Part shown: positions 43,579-52,159 of the stretch, piece after piece
Layout of the letters: each line of letters opens with the position of its first letter
Position numbering within the stretch: the first letter of the stretch is position 1
NCBI RefSeq assembly: GCF_009764355.1
Contig: NZ_LNUA01000061.1
Coordinates: forward strand, 4,198-68,197
DNA length: 64,000 bases
Origin: Companilactobacillus bobalius
GTDB taxonomy: Bacteria > Bacillota > Bacilli > Lactobacillales > Lactobacillaceae
Direction: 5' to 3'
Notes under the pieces: generated by a model
Databases searched by the model: none
What the model saw: only the letters and a program-made list of their open reading frames with translations
What the model was told of the DNA's origin: nothing
Program-made: the position numbers and the translations under genes

Positions 43579-44947
43579 CAAAAGTAATTTTAAAAATACT
43601 ACCACGAGGTTGATTATCCAAAACCTCGATAGTACCGTTATTCAATTTAACCAGTTGAGCCACGATAGATAGTCCCAGACCGCTACCCTTAATTTCGGTA
43701 GAGTGAGAAGTATCAACTCGGTAGAATCTTTGGAAAATAAGTTTTTTCTGATCATCGGGAATACCCATGCCTAAGTCAGCAACTGATAATTCAACCTTAT
43801 CAGCGATATTTTTCAAACTTAAACTAATAGGGGTATTGTCATCAGAATATTTATTAGCATTATCCAAAAGAGCCACAATAATCTGTTTCAAGGTGTCACA
43901 ATTACCTGAAATATGTAAGTCGGGATCAATGTCTAATTTCATTTCATGGGGAATAGATGGTTCATAGTGCTGACCGATTTGTTCAGTGATCTCTGATAGA
44001 TTTTCATCCTGCAAAATGACTTTAGCTCGGTCGGCTCGAGACAAATGTAGGAGATTTTCAATTAAATTCTGCATTCTCAAAGATTCTTCGTCGATAAAAT
44101 CAAGTGATTCAGGAATGACTTCGGGATGTTTGTCACCATGACGCTTGATTAGATTAATATTGCCTCGAACTGCCGCTATCGGTGTACGCAGTTCATGTGA
44201 AGCGTTAGAAACGAAATCTTTTTCACGTTGTAATCTTTGATTCTGAGCAGTCAGCAATTCGTTGAAAGCATTACCCAATTCATTGATCTCTTGAGGACTC
44301 TTGGGAACAGTTAGAGTTGGTTGATCGACTTCGGAATCTTTAATGGTACTTCTAGTTTCATTAACTAATTGAATAGTAGGGGCACTTAATTTGGCAGCTA
44401 ATTGCTGAGCCCACCACGTTCCAAAACCCAACGTAATGAAGACAACGATACTGATAATGATGATTAGTAGAATCATACTATTGATCAGACGGTTCAAACT
44501 GACCCATATTTGATAAGTTGTGTTGGAATCCTTTTGTGAAAAGAATAAAAAAAATCCAAAACCGTCAACGTAAACAACGTTTTTACCAAAAATACTGAAT
44601 TTCTTTTGAGCAATAAATTTTTTGGAAGCTGAAGAAGTCATGATAATCTGTCCTTCACGACCAGATGTTGCCGTAATGGAGGATTGATTAGTTTTAACTC
44701 TAATAACAGTATTTTGCTTGGAATGACGATTGTTCTGGTTGTTCCAGTGGATAAAACTGGGGATATCGTCAATATTAGCTCGATTCAAACTCATCATTTG
44801 TCCTTGAGCTTCGTGGACTGTCAGCAAAGATTGCTGCACACCAACAATAATTAAAATTAAGGCACTGATTGATAAAGTAATGATGATGACTAATTTTTTG
44901 ATACCATTGTTAATTAATTCTTGATAAGTAAGTTGCTTGTCATTCAT
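43568..44947 (-). CDS. Sensor histidine kinase
   Basis: A 459-residue membrane kinase. Two spans (about 17-38 and 157-182) bracket an extracytoplasmic sensor of about 120 residues. HAMP follows, then the phosphoacceptor SHELRTP, the N box LLDNANKYS, G1 DLGMGIP and the G2 region GSGLGLSIV. It belongs to the HisKA class and phosphorylates the OmpR-type regulator encoded just upstream. Their ATGA overlap couples translation. The signal is unknown; envelope stress is common for this type. Confidence 0.93.
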   Translation of the reverse strand: MNDKQLTYQELINNGIKKLVIIITLSISALILIIVGVQQSLLTVHEAQGQMMSLNRANIDDIPSFIHWNNQNNRHSKQNTVIRVKTNQSSITATSGREGQIIMTSSASKKFIAQKKFSIFGKNVVYVDGFGFFLFFSQKDSNTTYQIWVSLNRLINSMILLIIIISIVVFITLGFGTWWAQQLAAKLSAPTIQLVNETRSTIKDSEVDQPTLTVPKSPQEINELGNAFNELLTAQNQRLQREKDFVSNASHELRTPIAAVRGNINLIKRHGDKHPEVIPESLDFIDEESLRMQNLIENLLHLSRADRAKVILQDENLSEITEQIGQHYEPSIPHEMKLDIDPDLHISGNCDTLKQIIVALLDNANKYSDDNTPISLSLKNIADKVELSVADLGMGIPDDQKKLIFQRFYRVDTSHSTEIKGSGLGLSIVAQLVKLNNGTIEVLDNQPRGSIFKITFDKI

Positions 44948-45636
44948 TCTGTCACGTCCTCGAGTGAGTAACCAACGCCTCTGATAGTTTGAATAAGAGG
45001 CTTATTTTTTTTGCCATCAATTTTACTTCGTAAGTAACCGACGTAGACATCAACGACATTTTGTTGACCTAAGAAATCTTCGCCCCAAACATTGTCTAAT
45101 AATTCGTCACGAGTGAAAACTTTGCCAATATGTTGAAGGAAGAATAGCAAAAGATCGTATTCTCGTCTAGTTAATTGAACGATTTCGTTATTTCTTGTTA
45201 CTTGATGTGATTTAGTATTCAAAATTAAATCAGCAATTTGATAGGTTTGGTCAGGTTCTGATAAATGTTCAGCGCGTCTTTGAATAACACGAACCCTTGC
45301 CAATAATTCTTCGATTTCAAACGGTTTGGTAATGTAATCGTCAGCACCATTATCTAATCCGGCAACCTTGTCACCAATGTAATCACGAGCTGTCATAACG
45401 ATAACGGGAACTTGATCGTGTTTTCTGATCCGACGTAGAACTTCCATACCGTCGAGTTTAGGCAACATCCAATCTAATAGAATCAGTAACAAATCATTTT
45501 GATGTTTTTCATATAAGTCCATAGCTTCAGCACCATCATTGGCGATAACTGTTTTAAAATCCTCAAACTGTAATTCCTTACTAACGTAACTTGAAAGACT
45601 GCGTTCATCCTCAACGATTAAAATTGTGTTTTTCAT
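44944..45636 (-). CDS. OmpR/PhoB-family response regulator
   Basis: 230 residues from the ATG at 45636 (GGGAG upstream; a longer frame to 45651 begins MGDLL and is less likely). Receiver domain with VEDE at 8-11, phospho-acceptor Asp55 in LLDWMLP, MTARD and the Lys in TKPFE. The winged helix DNA-binding domain ends with QTIRGVGYSLE. It is partner of the histidine kinase immediately downstream. Confidence 0.94.
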   Translation of the reverse strand: MKNTILIVEDERSLSSYVSKELQFEDFKTVIANDGAEAMDLYEKHQNDLLLILLDWMLPKLDGMEVLRRIRKHDQVPVIVMTARDYIGDKVAGLDNGADDYITKPFEIEELLARVRVIQRRAEHLSEPDQTYQIADLILNTKSHQVTRNNEIVQLTRREYDLLLFFLQHIGKVFTRDELLDNVWGEDFLGQQNVVDVYVGYLRSKIDGKKNKPLIQTIRGVGYSLEDVTE

Positions 45637-45812
45637 CAATAAATCTCCCAATAATTATTTAGTTCATTATAAACATCTTTTATTAAAGAAAGCTAAAAAT
45701 TCCATTGCGTATGATATTTGTTTCCGAGAAAACTGTGGGTAAGAGAATATATCATTTTTTTGAATCGGTTTATGTTACACTACCAATTGATCAGTTAAAA
45801 AGGATGACTTAA

Positions 45813-46244
45813 ATGGAAAAAGCAATTGAGATTCTCAAAAAAAATAATTACAAGGTAACTAAACAGAGAACAGATTTAATTAGTTATCTCAAAAATTTTA
45901 CAATTCACTACGTTGCCATCAACGATATTGTCAACTACATGCGCAATCTTTATCCCGGAATGAGCAATAATACAATTTATCGTAATCTAAAAGAGTTTGC
46001 AGATATTGGGTTAGTTGAATATCAGGAAAAAAATAAAACACTGGTAAAGTATCAATGTGATTTTGAACATCGTCATCATCATCACTTTGTCTGTAAAAAC
46101 TGCGGTCGAGTGACAGAGTTAAAAGCCTGTCCAATTGAGTTTTTCACCGATCAATTACCAGGGTATACAGTTGAAGGGCATGCGATAGAAGTTTATGGAT
46201 TGTGTGCTGACTGTACTAAGAAGTTGGAGAAGAAAGAAGCGTAG
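45813..46244 (+). CDS. Fur-family metal regulator
   Basis: A 143-residue Fur-superfamily protein. N-terminal winged helix (KVTKQRTDLISYL, SNNTIYRNLKEF), then a dimerisation domain with HRHHHHFVCKNCGR and a second CxxC (CADC) forming the structural zinc site. A stretch of histidines before the first Cys pair is notable. The convergent neighbour is a zinc/manganese-type ABC importer, which makes a zinc sensor (Zur) attractive, but PerR or Fur cannot be excluded. The TAG stop overlaps the start of a family 2 repeat. Confidence 0.85.
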   Translation: MEKAIEILKKNNYKVTKQRTDLISYLKNFTIHYVAINDIVNYMRNLYPGMSNNTIYRNLKEFADIGLVEYQEKNKTLVKYQCDFEHRHHHHFVCKNCGRVTELKACPIEFFTDQLPGYTVEGHAIEVYGLCADCTKKLEKKEA

Positions 46245-46276
46245 AGCCAATTCTCTTGTTGCTCCGGATTAAATCC
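46244..46276 (+). repeat. Interspersed repeat family 2, right-end fragment
   Basis: GAGCCAATTCTCTTGTTGCT and the following 13 bases match 43473-43505 at 30 of 33 positions. It starts inside the TAG stop of the Fur-family gene. Confidence 0.7.
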
Positions 46277-46316
46277 TATTTTGCTAAGTAATATCATAAA
46301 ATCTAAATAATAAATA

Positions 46317-46388
46317 AGAACGGTCTCTATTAAGTGATTCAAGTACAGGATATGTCTTGAATGCTTAATGGAGGCCGTTCTTTTTTGA
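46317..46388. terminator. Long bidirectional terminator hairpin
   Basis: AAGAACGG / CCGTTCTT at the ends, then ATTAAG / CTTAAT and ATTCAAG / CTTGAAT; T run to the right and A run to the left. Between convergent genes. Confidence 0.85.
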
Positions 46389-46404
46389 TTGATAGTTTGA
46401 TTTT

Positions 46405-47202
46405 TTAGTGATTTAAGCGCCAGTTTTTATAACTTAACCCTAGGAAGTAAGCAATTACTTCAAAAGTTGAAATAAAGAAGGTTACGGGCCAATTTGTTAT
46501 AAAGGCTAAGTATAATCCTAACCAAACTCCGATCAACGAAAGTCCCACTGAAACGATGATCATCTTTGGAACGGAGTGAACGATATATTTAGCGGTAGCG
46601 GCTGGTAATGTTAATAGTACGAAAACTAGTAATGAACCAACAATTTGAGCACCGATACTGACACTCAAAGCGAGAGTAACTAAGAAAGTAATTGAGAGTA
46701 GTCTGGTTTTAAGCCCAGCTGCTTGGGCACCAATGTGGTCGAAGGAATCAAAGGATAGAGGTTTGTAAAAAATGATGAAAATCAAGATGACAAAGATAGC
46801 CAAAATCATTAGTTGATGAACTTCTTTAGCACTGATACCGACGATACTTCCGAATAAAATATTTGTGGCATAACTACTTGATTCAGAGGATAACGATAAG
46901 AACAGAATTCCTAGACCTATGAATAATGAAGAAATGGCACTGATTGAAGCTTCACGTCGTGATGATTCAGTACTTAAACTACCGACAGCAATTGAACTAA
47001 TTAGGGTGAAGAGAATCATTCCAGCTAAAGGAGAAATTCCAATTAAGATACCAAATGAAGCTCCAGCAAATCCAATTTCTGATAGTGTGTGAGAAAGAAA
47101 TGACATATTTCTTGAAACTACGAAAACTCCCACTAATCCAGCTGTTATTGCAATGAAAGTACTGGCAATAAAGGCCTCACGCATAAATTCATATCCAAAC
47201 AT
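46405..47202 (-). CDS. Metal ABC transporter permease (ZnuB/MntB-type)
   Basis: 265 residues from the ATG at 47202, which has GGAGGGG; the frame to 47262 overlaps the ATPase and is unlikely. Seven or more spans of the ABC-3 family, with FVVSRNMSFLSHTLSEIGFAG and the LTLPAATA segment, both typical. It forms the membrane channel for Zn or Mn import with the ATPase and lipoprotein upstream. Last gene of that operon. Confidence 0.9.
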   Translation of the reverse strand: MFGYEFMREAFIASTFIAITAGLVGVFVVSRNMSFLSHTLSEIGFAGASFGILIGISPLAGMILFTLISSIAVGSLSTESSRREASISAISSLFIGLGILFLSLSSESSSYATNILFGSIVGISAKEVHQLMILAIFVILIFIIFYKPLSFDSFDHIGAQAAGLKTRLLSITFLVTLALSVSIGAQIVGSLLVFVLLTLPAATAKYIVHSVPKMIIVSVGLSLIGVWLGLYLAFITNWPVTFFISTFEVIAYFLGLSYKNWRLNH

Positions 47203-47206
47203 AAAA

Positions 47207-47872
47207 TTACCCCTCCATCTCGAACATATCTTTAGAAACTTTTTGTACATCGATGGGCTCAATGGTCTTATTTTTAAAGAGAAGAGCTCGTTTGGTGTAT
47301 TTTTTGGTTAAATCATAATCATGAGTGATGAAAATGACAGTTAGATGATATTTTTGATTCAATTCTTGAACTAAATCCATTAGTTGGGTTTTGACTTCTA
47401 CATCTAAACTGGCCGTTGATTCATCCAAAATTAAAGTTTTAGGGTCATTCAGTAGTGCTTGAGCCAGATAAGCTTTTTGTTTTTCACCACCAGAGACCAA
47501 ACCTAATGGTCGATCCTTGATTTCCGTTAGCCCAGTTCTTTGAAGAATTGTATTGATCAAATTATTATTTTGACGACGCTTTTCAGGATTTAACGTTACT
47601 TTTAGATTCAAACGAATGAATTGTTCAATACTGAGCGGATAATCAGAATCGATATTTCGGAACTGTGGAACGTAACCAATCGTTTGTCCGGAAGTCTTGA
47701 TGGTTCCGCTAGACGATTTTTCTAAGCCAATAATTATTTTAACTAAAGTGGTTTTACCTGAACCATTGGGACCGACAAGACTGATGAAGTCACCATCATT
47801 AATTTGAAAATTAAGGTTCTCAAAGACTAATTGATTGCCAAATCTTTTTGATAAATTTTCTGCTTTAATCAT
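47207..47872 (-). CDS. Metal ABC transporter ATPase (ZnuC/MntA-type)
   Basis: A 221-residue ATPase. Walker A GPNGSGKTT, signature VSGGEKQKAYLAQAL and Walker B LILDESTASLD (Ser follows the catalytic Glu where Pro is common). VPQFRNIDSDYPLS is the typical metal-transporter Q-loop. It begins 3 bp after the binding-protein stop and ends 4 bp before the permease, so the operon order is binding protein - ATPase - permease. Confidence 0.91.
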   Translation of the reverse strand: MIKAENLSKRFGNQLVFENLNFQINDGDFISLVGPNGSGKTTLVKIIIGLEKSSSGTIKTSGQTIGYVPQFRNIDSDYPLSIEQFIRLNLKVTLNPEKRRQNNNLINTILQRTGLTEIKDRPLGLVSGGEKQKAYLAQALLNDPKTLILDESTASLDVEVKTQLMDLVQELNQKYHLTVIFITHDYDLTKKYTKRALLFKNKTIEPIDVQKVSKDMFEMEG

Positions 47873-47875
47873 ATG

Positions 47876-48781
47876 TTATTTCTCACTTTGTAAAATTTTG
47901 TTGAGGTCCTTATATTGTGATAACATCCATTGTTTATAAGTTTTACCCTTAGGGAGAGTCTCTGTAACCTTTAGAATCGGGATGTTATTGGCTTGAGCCT
48001 TTTTGACAAAATTATTGATGATCTTGCTGTCAGTCTGTGTGTTAAGGACGAAGAAAGCAATTTTCTTATTCTTGATACCTTGGTTCATCTGTTTAATGTT
48101 GGCTGGAGTTGGATCTGTACCATTCTCAATAGCTTTTTCGAAGGATTTGTTAGCAACCTTAAAGCCGGTCGATTTCAGTGAGTAATCGAAAACTGGTTCA
48201 CTGACATAAACATTTTTGTTTTTGGAATTTTGTGATTTTTGACGTAACTTAGTTAATTCATTTTGAATAGGTTGAAGAGAACTGATATATTTTTGAGCAT
48301 TGTTTTCGAAATAAGTTTTGTCGTCGGGATATTTTTTAGCTAATTCTTTGGCTAAATATTTAGCATACTTAGGCATAGTCTGTGGCTCGTACCAAATATG
48401 AGGATTGTCACCGACCTTTTTATTCATGACATTTTCACCAATTTTGATGTAAGTACTATTGTCATCTTGATTCAATTTGTTCATCCAAGAGTCATAACCT
48501 AAACCGTTAGCAACGGTGATATCTGCATTGCTAACTTGCTTGGCCACATTAGTGGTTGGTTCGTAGTCATGGGGATCAATAGCGGGATTATTAATAATAG
48601 AAGTAACAGAACCCTTGTTACCTACAACGGCTTTAGCGACTTCAGCGTAAAAATCAGTAGTAGTAACGATTTTAATTTTAGAATCATTAGACTTAGTGGC
48701 TGATTTATTTGAACAGCCAGTTAAAACAAATAGAAAAATTAGAAGAGAGAAACCTAGTAGACGGTATTTTTTTAAATGCAT
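47876..48781 (-). CDS. Metal ABC transporter substrate-binding lipoprotein (ZnuA-like)
   Basis: A 301-residue lipoprotein with lipobox LTGC (Cys23). Metal ligands are likely His in DPHDYEP and His in NPHIWYEP; the third position is in SEPVFDY, where a Glu stands instead of the third His of typical zinc binders, and the fourth an Asp near TQTDSK. The His/His/Glu/Asp pattern is known from Mn binders, so Zn or Mn import are both possible. It leads the operon. Upstream is a long palindrome that fits a Fur-family operator. Confidence 0.87.
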   Translation of the reverse strand: MHLKKYRLLGFSLLIFLFVLTGCSNKSATKSNDSKIKIVTTTDFYAEVAKAVVGNKGSVTSIINNPAIDPHDYEPTTNVAKQVSNADITVANGLGYDSWMNKLNQDDNSTYIKIGENVMNKKVGDNPHIWYEPQTMPKYAKYLAKELAKKYPDDKTYFENNAQKYISSLQPIQNELTKLRQKSQNSKNKNVYVSEPVFDYSLKSTGFKVANKSFEKAIENGTDPTPANIKQMNQGIKNKKIAFFVLNTQTDSKIINNFVKKAQANNIPILKVTETLPKGKTYKQWMLSQYKDLNKILQSEK

Positions 48782-48839
48782 ATTAAAACTCCTTAATGAT
48801 AAATATTACTATTCAATCATAAATTAAGTGTCTTTAAAT

Positions 48840-48864
48840 GTAAATGATAATATTTATCATTTAC
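48840..48864 (-). promoter_or_regulatory. Fur-family (probably Zur) operator
   Basis: A near-perfect 25 bp palindrome: GTAAATGATAA and TTATCATTTAC around three bases. A half-site TGATAAATATT recurs nearer the gene (about 48797). It lies 59 bp before the start of the binding-protein gene. Confidence 0.7.
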
Positions 48865-48932
48865 TCTGTTACCAAAAAATAATTATAACTCCTTATAGCA
48901 CAGAAAAAACTAAAATCCCAACATTGTGCACC

Positions 48933-48970
48933 AAAAAAGCCTGCCAATTCGTGATTGAATTGACAGGCCA
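48933..48970 (-). terminator. Terminator of the fur-arsC operon
   Basis: On the minus strand GCCTGTCAATTC / GAATTGGCAGGC followed by T6. Confidence 0.85.
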
Positions 48971-48977
48971 CGTTTAC

Positions 48978-49400
48978 TTATTCAGAATATTTTTGAATAT
49001 TTTTAGCCAATTTAATTATTCTACTTTTAATGTCATCACGAGCGTCACGAAAATCTTCCATAACTTCCGTTTCATCACCAGTACTTTCAGCGGGATCATT
49101 GATAGGCCAATGTAGCCAACGAGTTGACTGGGGAATAATACATTTATCGCGTGCTTCACCACAAAGAGTCACGACAAGATCGGCTTGATTCATAAAGTCA
49201 TTGTCGATTAATTTGGATGTTTGTTGTGAAATATCAACACCATCCTCAGCCATAACTTTAACAGCTAATGGATTGAGACCACCAATGCGGATACCAGCAC
49301 TTCTAACGTCCCATGTTGGTAAATATTTCTTAGCATAACCTTCAGCTATTTGACTCCGACAGGAGTTTCCGGAACAAAGAAAATATAATTTTTTATTCAT
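48978..49400 (-). CDS. arsC: Arsenate reductase, thioredoxin-coupled (ArsC)
   Basis: A 140-residue enzyme of the low-molecular-weight phosphatase fold. CSGNSCR (Cys9 to Arg15) is the CX5R phosphate loop, and the redox pair Cys80 / Cys87 has the seven-residue spacing of the thioredoxin-dependent arsenate reductases. DPAEST follows the expected catalytic Asp loop. It reduces arsenate to arsenite. The start overlaps the Fur-family gene upstream by 8 bp, so they are translationally coupled, which is unusual because ArsR normally controls arsC. No arsenite efflux pump is seen nearby. Confidence 0.88.
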   Translation of the reverse strand: MNKKLYFLCSGNSCRSQIAEGYAKKYLPTWDVRSAGIRIGGLNPLAVKVMAEDGVDISQQTSKLIDNDFMNQADLVVTLCGEARDKCIIPQSTRWLHWPINDPAESTGDETEVMEDFRDARDDIKSRIIKLAKNIQKYSE

Positions 49401-49857
49401 TATTTTTTATTCCTAGTTTGATTTGACATTCAGGGCAGAGACCATAAACTTCCATGTGATTACCAGAAATCATGTATCCAGAAATTTCAGCGGTCTTTTC
49501 TTCGAGCCCTTTTTCGGTATCACTGAAACCTGGATACGTAACGTCTACAATACGTCCACAATTAGTACAAATAGCGTGGTAATGGGGTGTTCCGAAGTAA
49601 TCATAGTGAGTACTTCCGTCACCATTTTGAAGCTCCACGACTAAATGGTGGTCAACAAAGGTATTGAGGGTATTATAAATCGTAGATGCCCCCATATTAG
49701 GTAGTTCTTTACCTAAGGCATCACGAATTATTTCAACAGTAGGATGATTATGATGACTAACTAAGTAGGCCAAGATAATGTGACGTTGGGGAGTAACCCG
49801 AAGCTTGTGATCCTTTAGGATTTGTAACGTTTCTTCCATTACGGCATTACTAGCCAT
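49393..49857 (-). CDS. Fur/PerR-family regulator
   Basis: 154 residues from the ATG at 49857 with AAGGAAG ahead; the frame could also open with TTG 49863. Winged helix (RVTPQRHIILAYL, GASTIYNTLNTF) and two CxxC pairs (CTNCGR, CPEC) for structural zinc, plus HYH and GNHMEVYG metal-site residues. PerR or Fur-like. It is followed by arsC. A 21 bp sequence upstream is repeated before the VIT genes, so the protein probably controls both promoters. Confidence 0.87.
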   Translation of the reverse strand: MASNAVMEETLQILKDHKLRVTPQRHIILAYLVSHHNHPTVEIIRDALGKELPNMGASTIYNTLNTFVDHHLVVELQNGDGSTHYDYFGTPHYHAICTNCGRIVDVTYPGFSDTEKGLEEKTAEISGYMISGNHMEVYGLCPECQIKLGIKNNE

Positions 49858-49877
49858 GAGCAATCTTCCTTTCTACT

Positions 49878-49898
49878 TGAGAATCATTACAAGGTAAT
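49878..49898 (-). promoter_or_regulatory. Candidate Fur/PerR operator (fur side)
   Basis: TGAGAATCATTAC ... GTAAT read on the plus strand, 21 bp upstream of the regulator gene. Same pattern at 50014 with four differences in 21. Confidence 0.6.
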
Positions 49899-50013
49899 TA
49901 TATTACTAAAGTTTGAAGAATGGCAATAATTTGAGTTTAATTGTGAAACCATTTTAATGACGTGAATAGTTTACTTTTCAGAAAATAAGCGTTATTATGT
50001 ATTCGTTAATAGA

Positions 50014-50034
50014 TGAGAACCATTCCAATGTAAT
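50014..50034 (+). promoter_or_regulatory. Candidate Fur/PerR operator (VIT side)
   Basis: TGAGAACCATTCC ... GTAAT, 23 bp before the ATG of the first VIT gene, in the divergent region. Confidence 0.6.
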
Positions 50035-50056
50035 GAAAAATTAAGGAGTGAGCACC

Positions 50057-50746
50057 ATGCCTAAGACAAAGAAGAAACAGAGCTTAGCCGAGAAGATCAA
50101 CGTAATGCGTGCCAGTGTAATGGGCGCTAATGATGGAATTATTTCTGTTGCCGGAATCGTTATCGGTGTTGCTAGTGCACAAAGTAATAATCATGCTATT
50201 TTTCTATCTGGAATTGCCGGTATGTTAGCCGGAACCATTTCAATGGCAATGGGTGAGTGGGTTTCTGTAAGTACGCAACGTGATACTGAAAAACGTGCGA
50301 TTGAAAAGGAATCTGCTCAATTAGATGGTCATTATGATGAAGAATTTGGCTATATCCGCGACAAATATCAAGCTACTGGTATTTCAAAAGAATTAGCTAC
50401 TCAAGCCACAACGGAAATGTTGAGCGATGATCCTTTAGATGTGGCAGTTCGTGAAAGATATGGCTTCAATCCCAAGGAACAAACAAGTGCCATCGCGGCG
50501 GCATTGGCTTCGATGATTTCGTTCCCAACAGGATCAATTTTACCTTTGGTATCAATTACGATGTTTCCTCAAAATATTAAATTATTTGCGACTGTGATTG
50601 CCGTTATTATCGCTTTAATGATTACAGGATACGCTGCTGCAACTCTTGGTGGAGCTAAACGTAGCAAGGCTGTTATTAGAAATGTTGTTTCAGGATTGTT
50701 AACAATGTTTGTAACTTATGCAATTGGATCACTATTTGCACATTAG
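50057..50746 (+). CDS. VIT1/CCC1-family Fe/Mn transporter (copy 1)
   Basis: 229 residues from the ATG at 50057, which has AAGGAG; a GTG at 50048 in frame overlaps that box. About five spans with GANDGIISVAGIVIGVA in the first and MAMGEWVSVSTQRDTEK in the second, the metal-exchange motifs of this family. The cytosolic loop carries the Glu-rich region (EKESAQLDGHYDEE). Family proteins move Fe2+ or Mn2+ out of the cytoplasm. It is followed 15 bp later by a paralogue; an iron-stress role fits the Fur-type operator. Confidence 0.9.
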   Translation: MPKTKKKQSLAEKINVMRASVMGANDGIISVAGIVIGVASAQSNNHAIFLSGIAGMLAGTISMAMGEWVSVSTQRDTEKRAIEKESAQLDGHYDEEFGYIRDKYQATGISKELATQATTEMLSDDPLDVAVRERYGFNPKEQTSAIAAALASMISFPTGSILPLVSITMFPQNIKLFATVIAVIIALMITGYAAATLGGAKRSKAVIRNVVSGLLTMFVTYAIGSLFAH

Positions 50747-50761
50747 TAAGGAGGAAGAAGA

Positions 50762-51463
50762 ATGAAAACTATGTCAGTTTCAAAACCAAAGAAGCAAAAG
50801 AAAACAATGGCGGAACGTTCGAATACCCTTCGTGCTGGTGTATTAGGATCTAATGATGGGATTTTAACCGTTGTCGGAGTACTATTTTCCGTTGCTGTTG
50901 CTACAACCAATACCTTTACAATTTTTATTGCCGGTTTGTCAGATCTTTTAGCATGTGCTTTTTCAATGGCTTCTGGGGAATACGCCTCAGTTAGCTCTCA
51001 AAAGGATACTGAAAGAGCTGCAATTGAAAAAGAACGTGAATTGATCAAAACTAATTATCAAGACGAACTAGACGTAGTAGCTAATTACTATGTAGAACGT
51101 GGCGTTAAAAAAGATACTGCTAACAGCATTGCCAAAGAATTGATGGAAAAAGATGCTTTAGGAACAGTAGTAAGAGTTAAGTATGACCTACAATTAGGAC
51201 ATTACATGAGCCCATGGGATGCAGCCTTCTCATCATTAGTGTCAGCTGCGTCAGGTGGTATTTTCCCATTAGTAGCAATGACATTGTTACCAGCAGCAAT
51301 AAAATGGCCAGGAACAATATTAGCCGTAACATTATCAGTTGCTCTAACCGGATATTTAAGTGCCAAGTTAGGAGACGGATTAGTTAAAACCGCCATTATT
51401 AGAAATGTTATTGTAGGAATAATTACCATGGCAATACACTATTCAGTCGGATTAATGCTATAA
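50762..51463 (+). CDS. VIT1/CCC1-family Fe/Mn transporter (copy 2)
   Basis: A 233-residue paralogue of the preceding protein with GSNDGILTVVGVLFSVA and MASGEYASVSSQKDTER, and the same five-span plan. The two may form a heterodimer, since the pair is coupled on one transcript. AAGGAGG precedes the ATG. A family 1 hairpin element begins 3 bp after its stop. Confidence 0.9.
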   Translation: MKTMSVSKPKKQKKTMAERSNTLRAGVLGSNDGILTVVGVLFSVAVATTNTFTIFIAGLSDLLACAFSMASGEYASVSSQKDTERAAIEKERELIKTNYQDELDVVANYYVERGVKKDTANSIAKELMEKDALGTVVRVKYDLQLGHYMSPWDAAFSSLVSAASGGIFPLVAMTLLPAAIKWPGTILAVTLSVALTGYLSAKLGDGLVKTAIIRNVIVGIITMAIHYSVGLML

Positions 51464-51466
51464 AGC

Positions 51467-51590
51467 AGAGAGCGAAGCAAGCCCGGGAATTTCCGAGGAT
51501 TTGCCTAAGTACTGAAATCGCCCGCGAACTATGCGGGCAATTCCAGTACTGTAGCAAACCGGAAGAAATTGGCTTGCGCAGCTCGTTTCC
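51467..51590 (+). repeat. Interspersed hairpin element, family 1 type A
   Basis: AGAGAGCGAAGCAAGCC to GGCTTGCGCAGCTCG. GCAAGCC / GGCTTGC, AATTTC / GAAATT, AGTACTG / CAGTACT and GCCCGC / GCGGGC all pair. It starts 3 bp after the second VIT gene's stop. Confidence 0.9.
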
Positions 51591-51677
51591 ACTATATTGC
51601 CAAGTACATTGGTTATTCTAAAATAGAAGGAAAACACATTACGGAATGAAAGAACTACAACATTAAATAAAATAGAA

Positions 51678-51726
51678 GAAAAAATAGGATGTACCCAATC
51701 AAAAGAAGAAAGGGTAGCATCCTATT
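51678..51726 (-). terminator. Terminator of the CsoR-family gene
   Basis: On the minus strand ATAGGATG-CTACCC / GGGTACATCCTAT stem with T6; it overlaps the stop codon. Confidence 0.8.
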
Positions 51727-51994
51727 ATTTTGTCTTCAACATAAGATCCAAAGATTTTTGTAATTCGGCCAATTGTTTTTCGTCAGTACAATTAGAGTTG
51801 CGACGAATATTTTGTGCGATAACTAATTTCATGGCCTTATCGACACTAGACTTAACAGCGGATAATTGCATAAGGACCTCATTACAAGCCTTACCTTCAT
51901 CCATCATTCTAAGCACAGCATCAAGTTGACCACGAGAACGTTTAAGACGACTAGTAATTTTTTTACTAGCAACTTCTTCGGGCGTTTGTGTCAT
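51725..51994 (-). CDS. CsoR/FrmR-family metal or thiol-sensing repressor
   Basis: An 89-residue all-helical DUF156 protein. RLKRSRGQLDAVLRMMDEGKAC includes the family's first helix. Cys37 matches the first ligand of copper-sensing CsoR, but where the following His and Cys are expected (25 and 29 residues on) there are Asn62 and Asn66; the second cysteine is Cys69. This speaks against a typical Cu(I) site and favours a thiol-based or persulfide-sensing (CstR-like) role, or other metal. It is divergent from thioredoxin, with G-rich operators between. Confidence 0.85.
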   Translation of the reverse strand: MTQTPEEVASKKITSRLKRSRGQLDAVLRMMDEGKACNEVLMQLSAVKSSVDKAMKLVIAQNIRRNSNCTDEKQLAELQKSLDLMLKTK

Positions 51995-52029
51995 AATTAA
52001 CCTCCCAAATTGATTTCATGTCATAATTA

Positions 52030-52043
52030 TACCTATGCGGGTA
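52030..52043 (-). promoter_or_regulatory. CsoR-type operator, repressor side
   Basis: TACCTATGCGGGTA, related to the site at 52110; CsoR-family sites are typically TACCC-N-GGGTA. Confidence 0.55.
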
Positions 52044-52109
52044 CCGGGTAGCAAATAATTACTTTATTTTTTCCTTAATCATTGATAAAACAAAATAGTT
52101 GCCAAAAAT

Positions 52110-52123
52110 TACCCTAGGGGGTA
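52110..52123 (+). promoter_or_regulatory. CsoR-type operator, thioredoxin side
   Basis: TACCCTAGGGGGTA, a clear CsoR-family operator pattern, 36 bp before the thioredoxin start. Confidence 0.7.
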
Positions 52124-52159
52124 TATTATTTTACATAGATATGAGAAGGAGATTGAATG

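Noticed and set aside
50048..50056. GTG start for the first VIT gene
   Set aside because: The GTG overlaps the AAGGAG ribosome binding site that serves the ATG at 50057.
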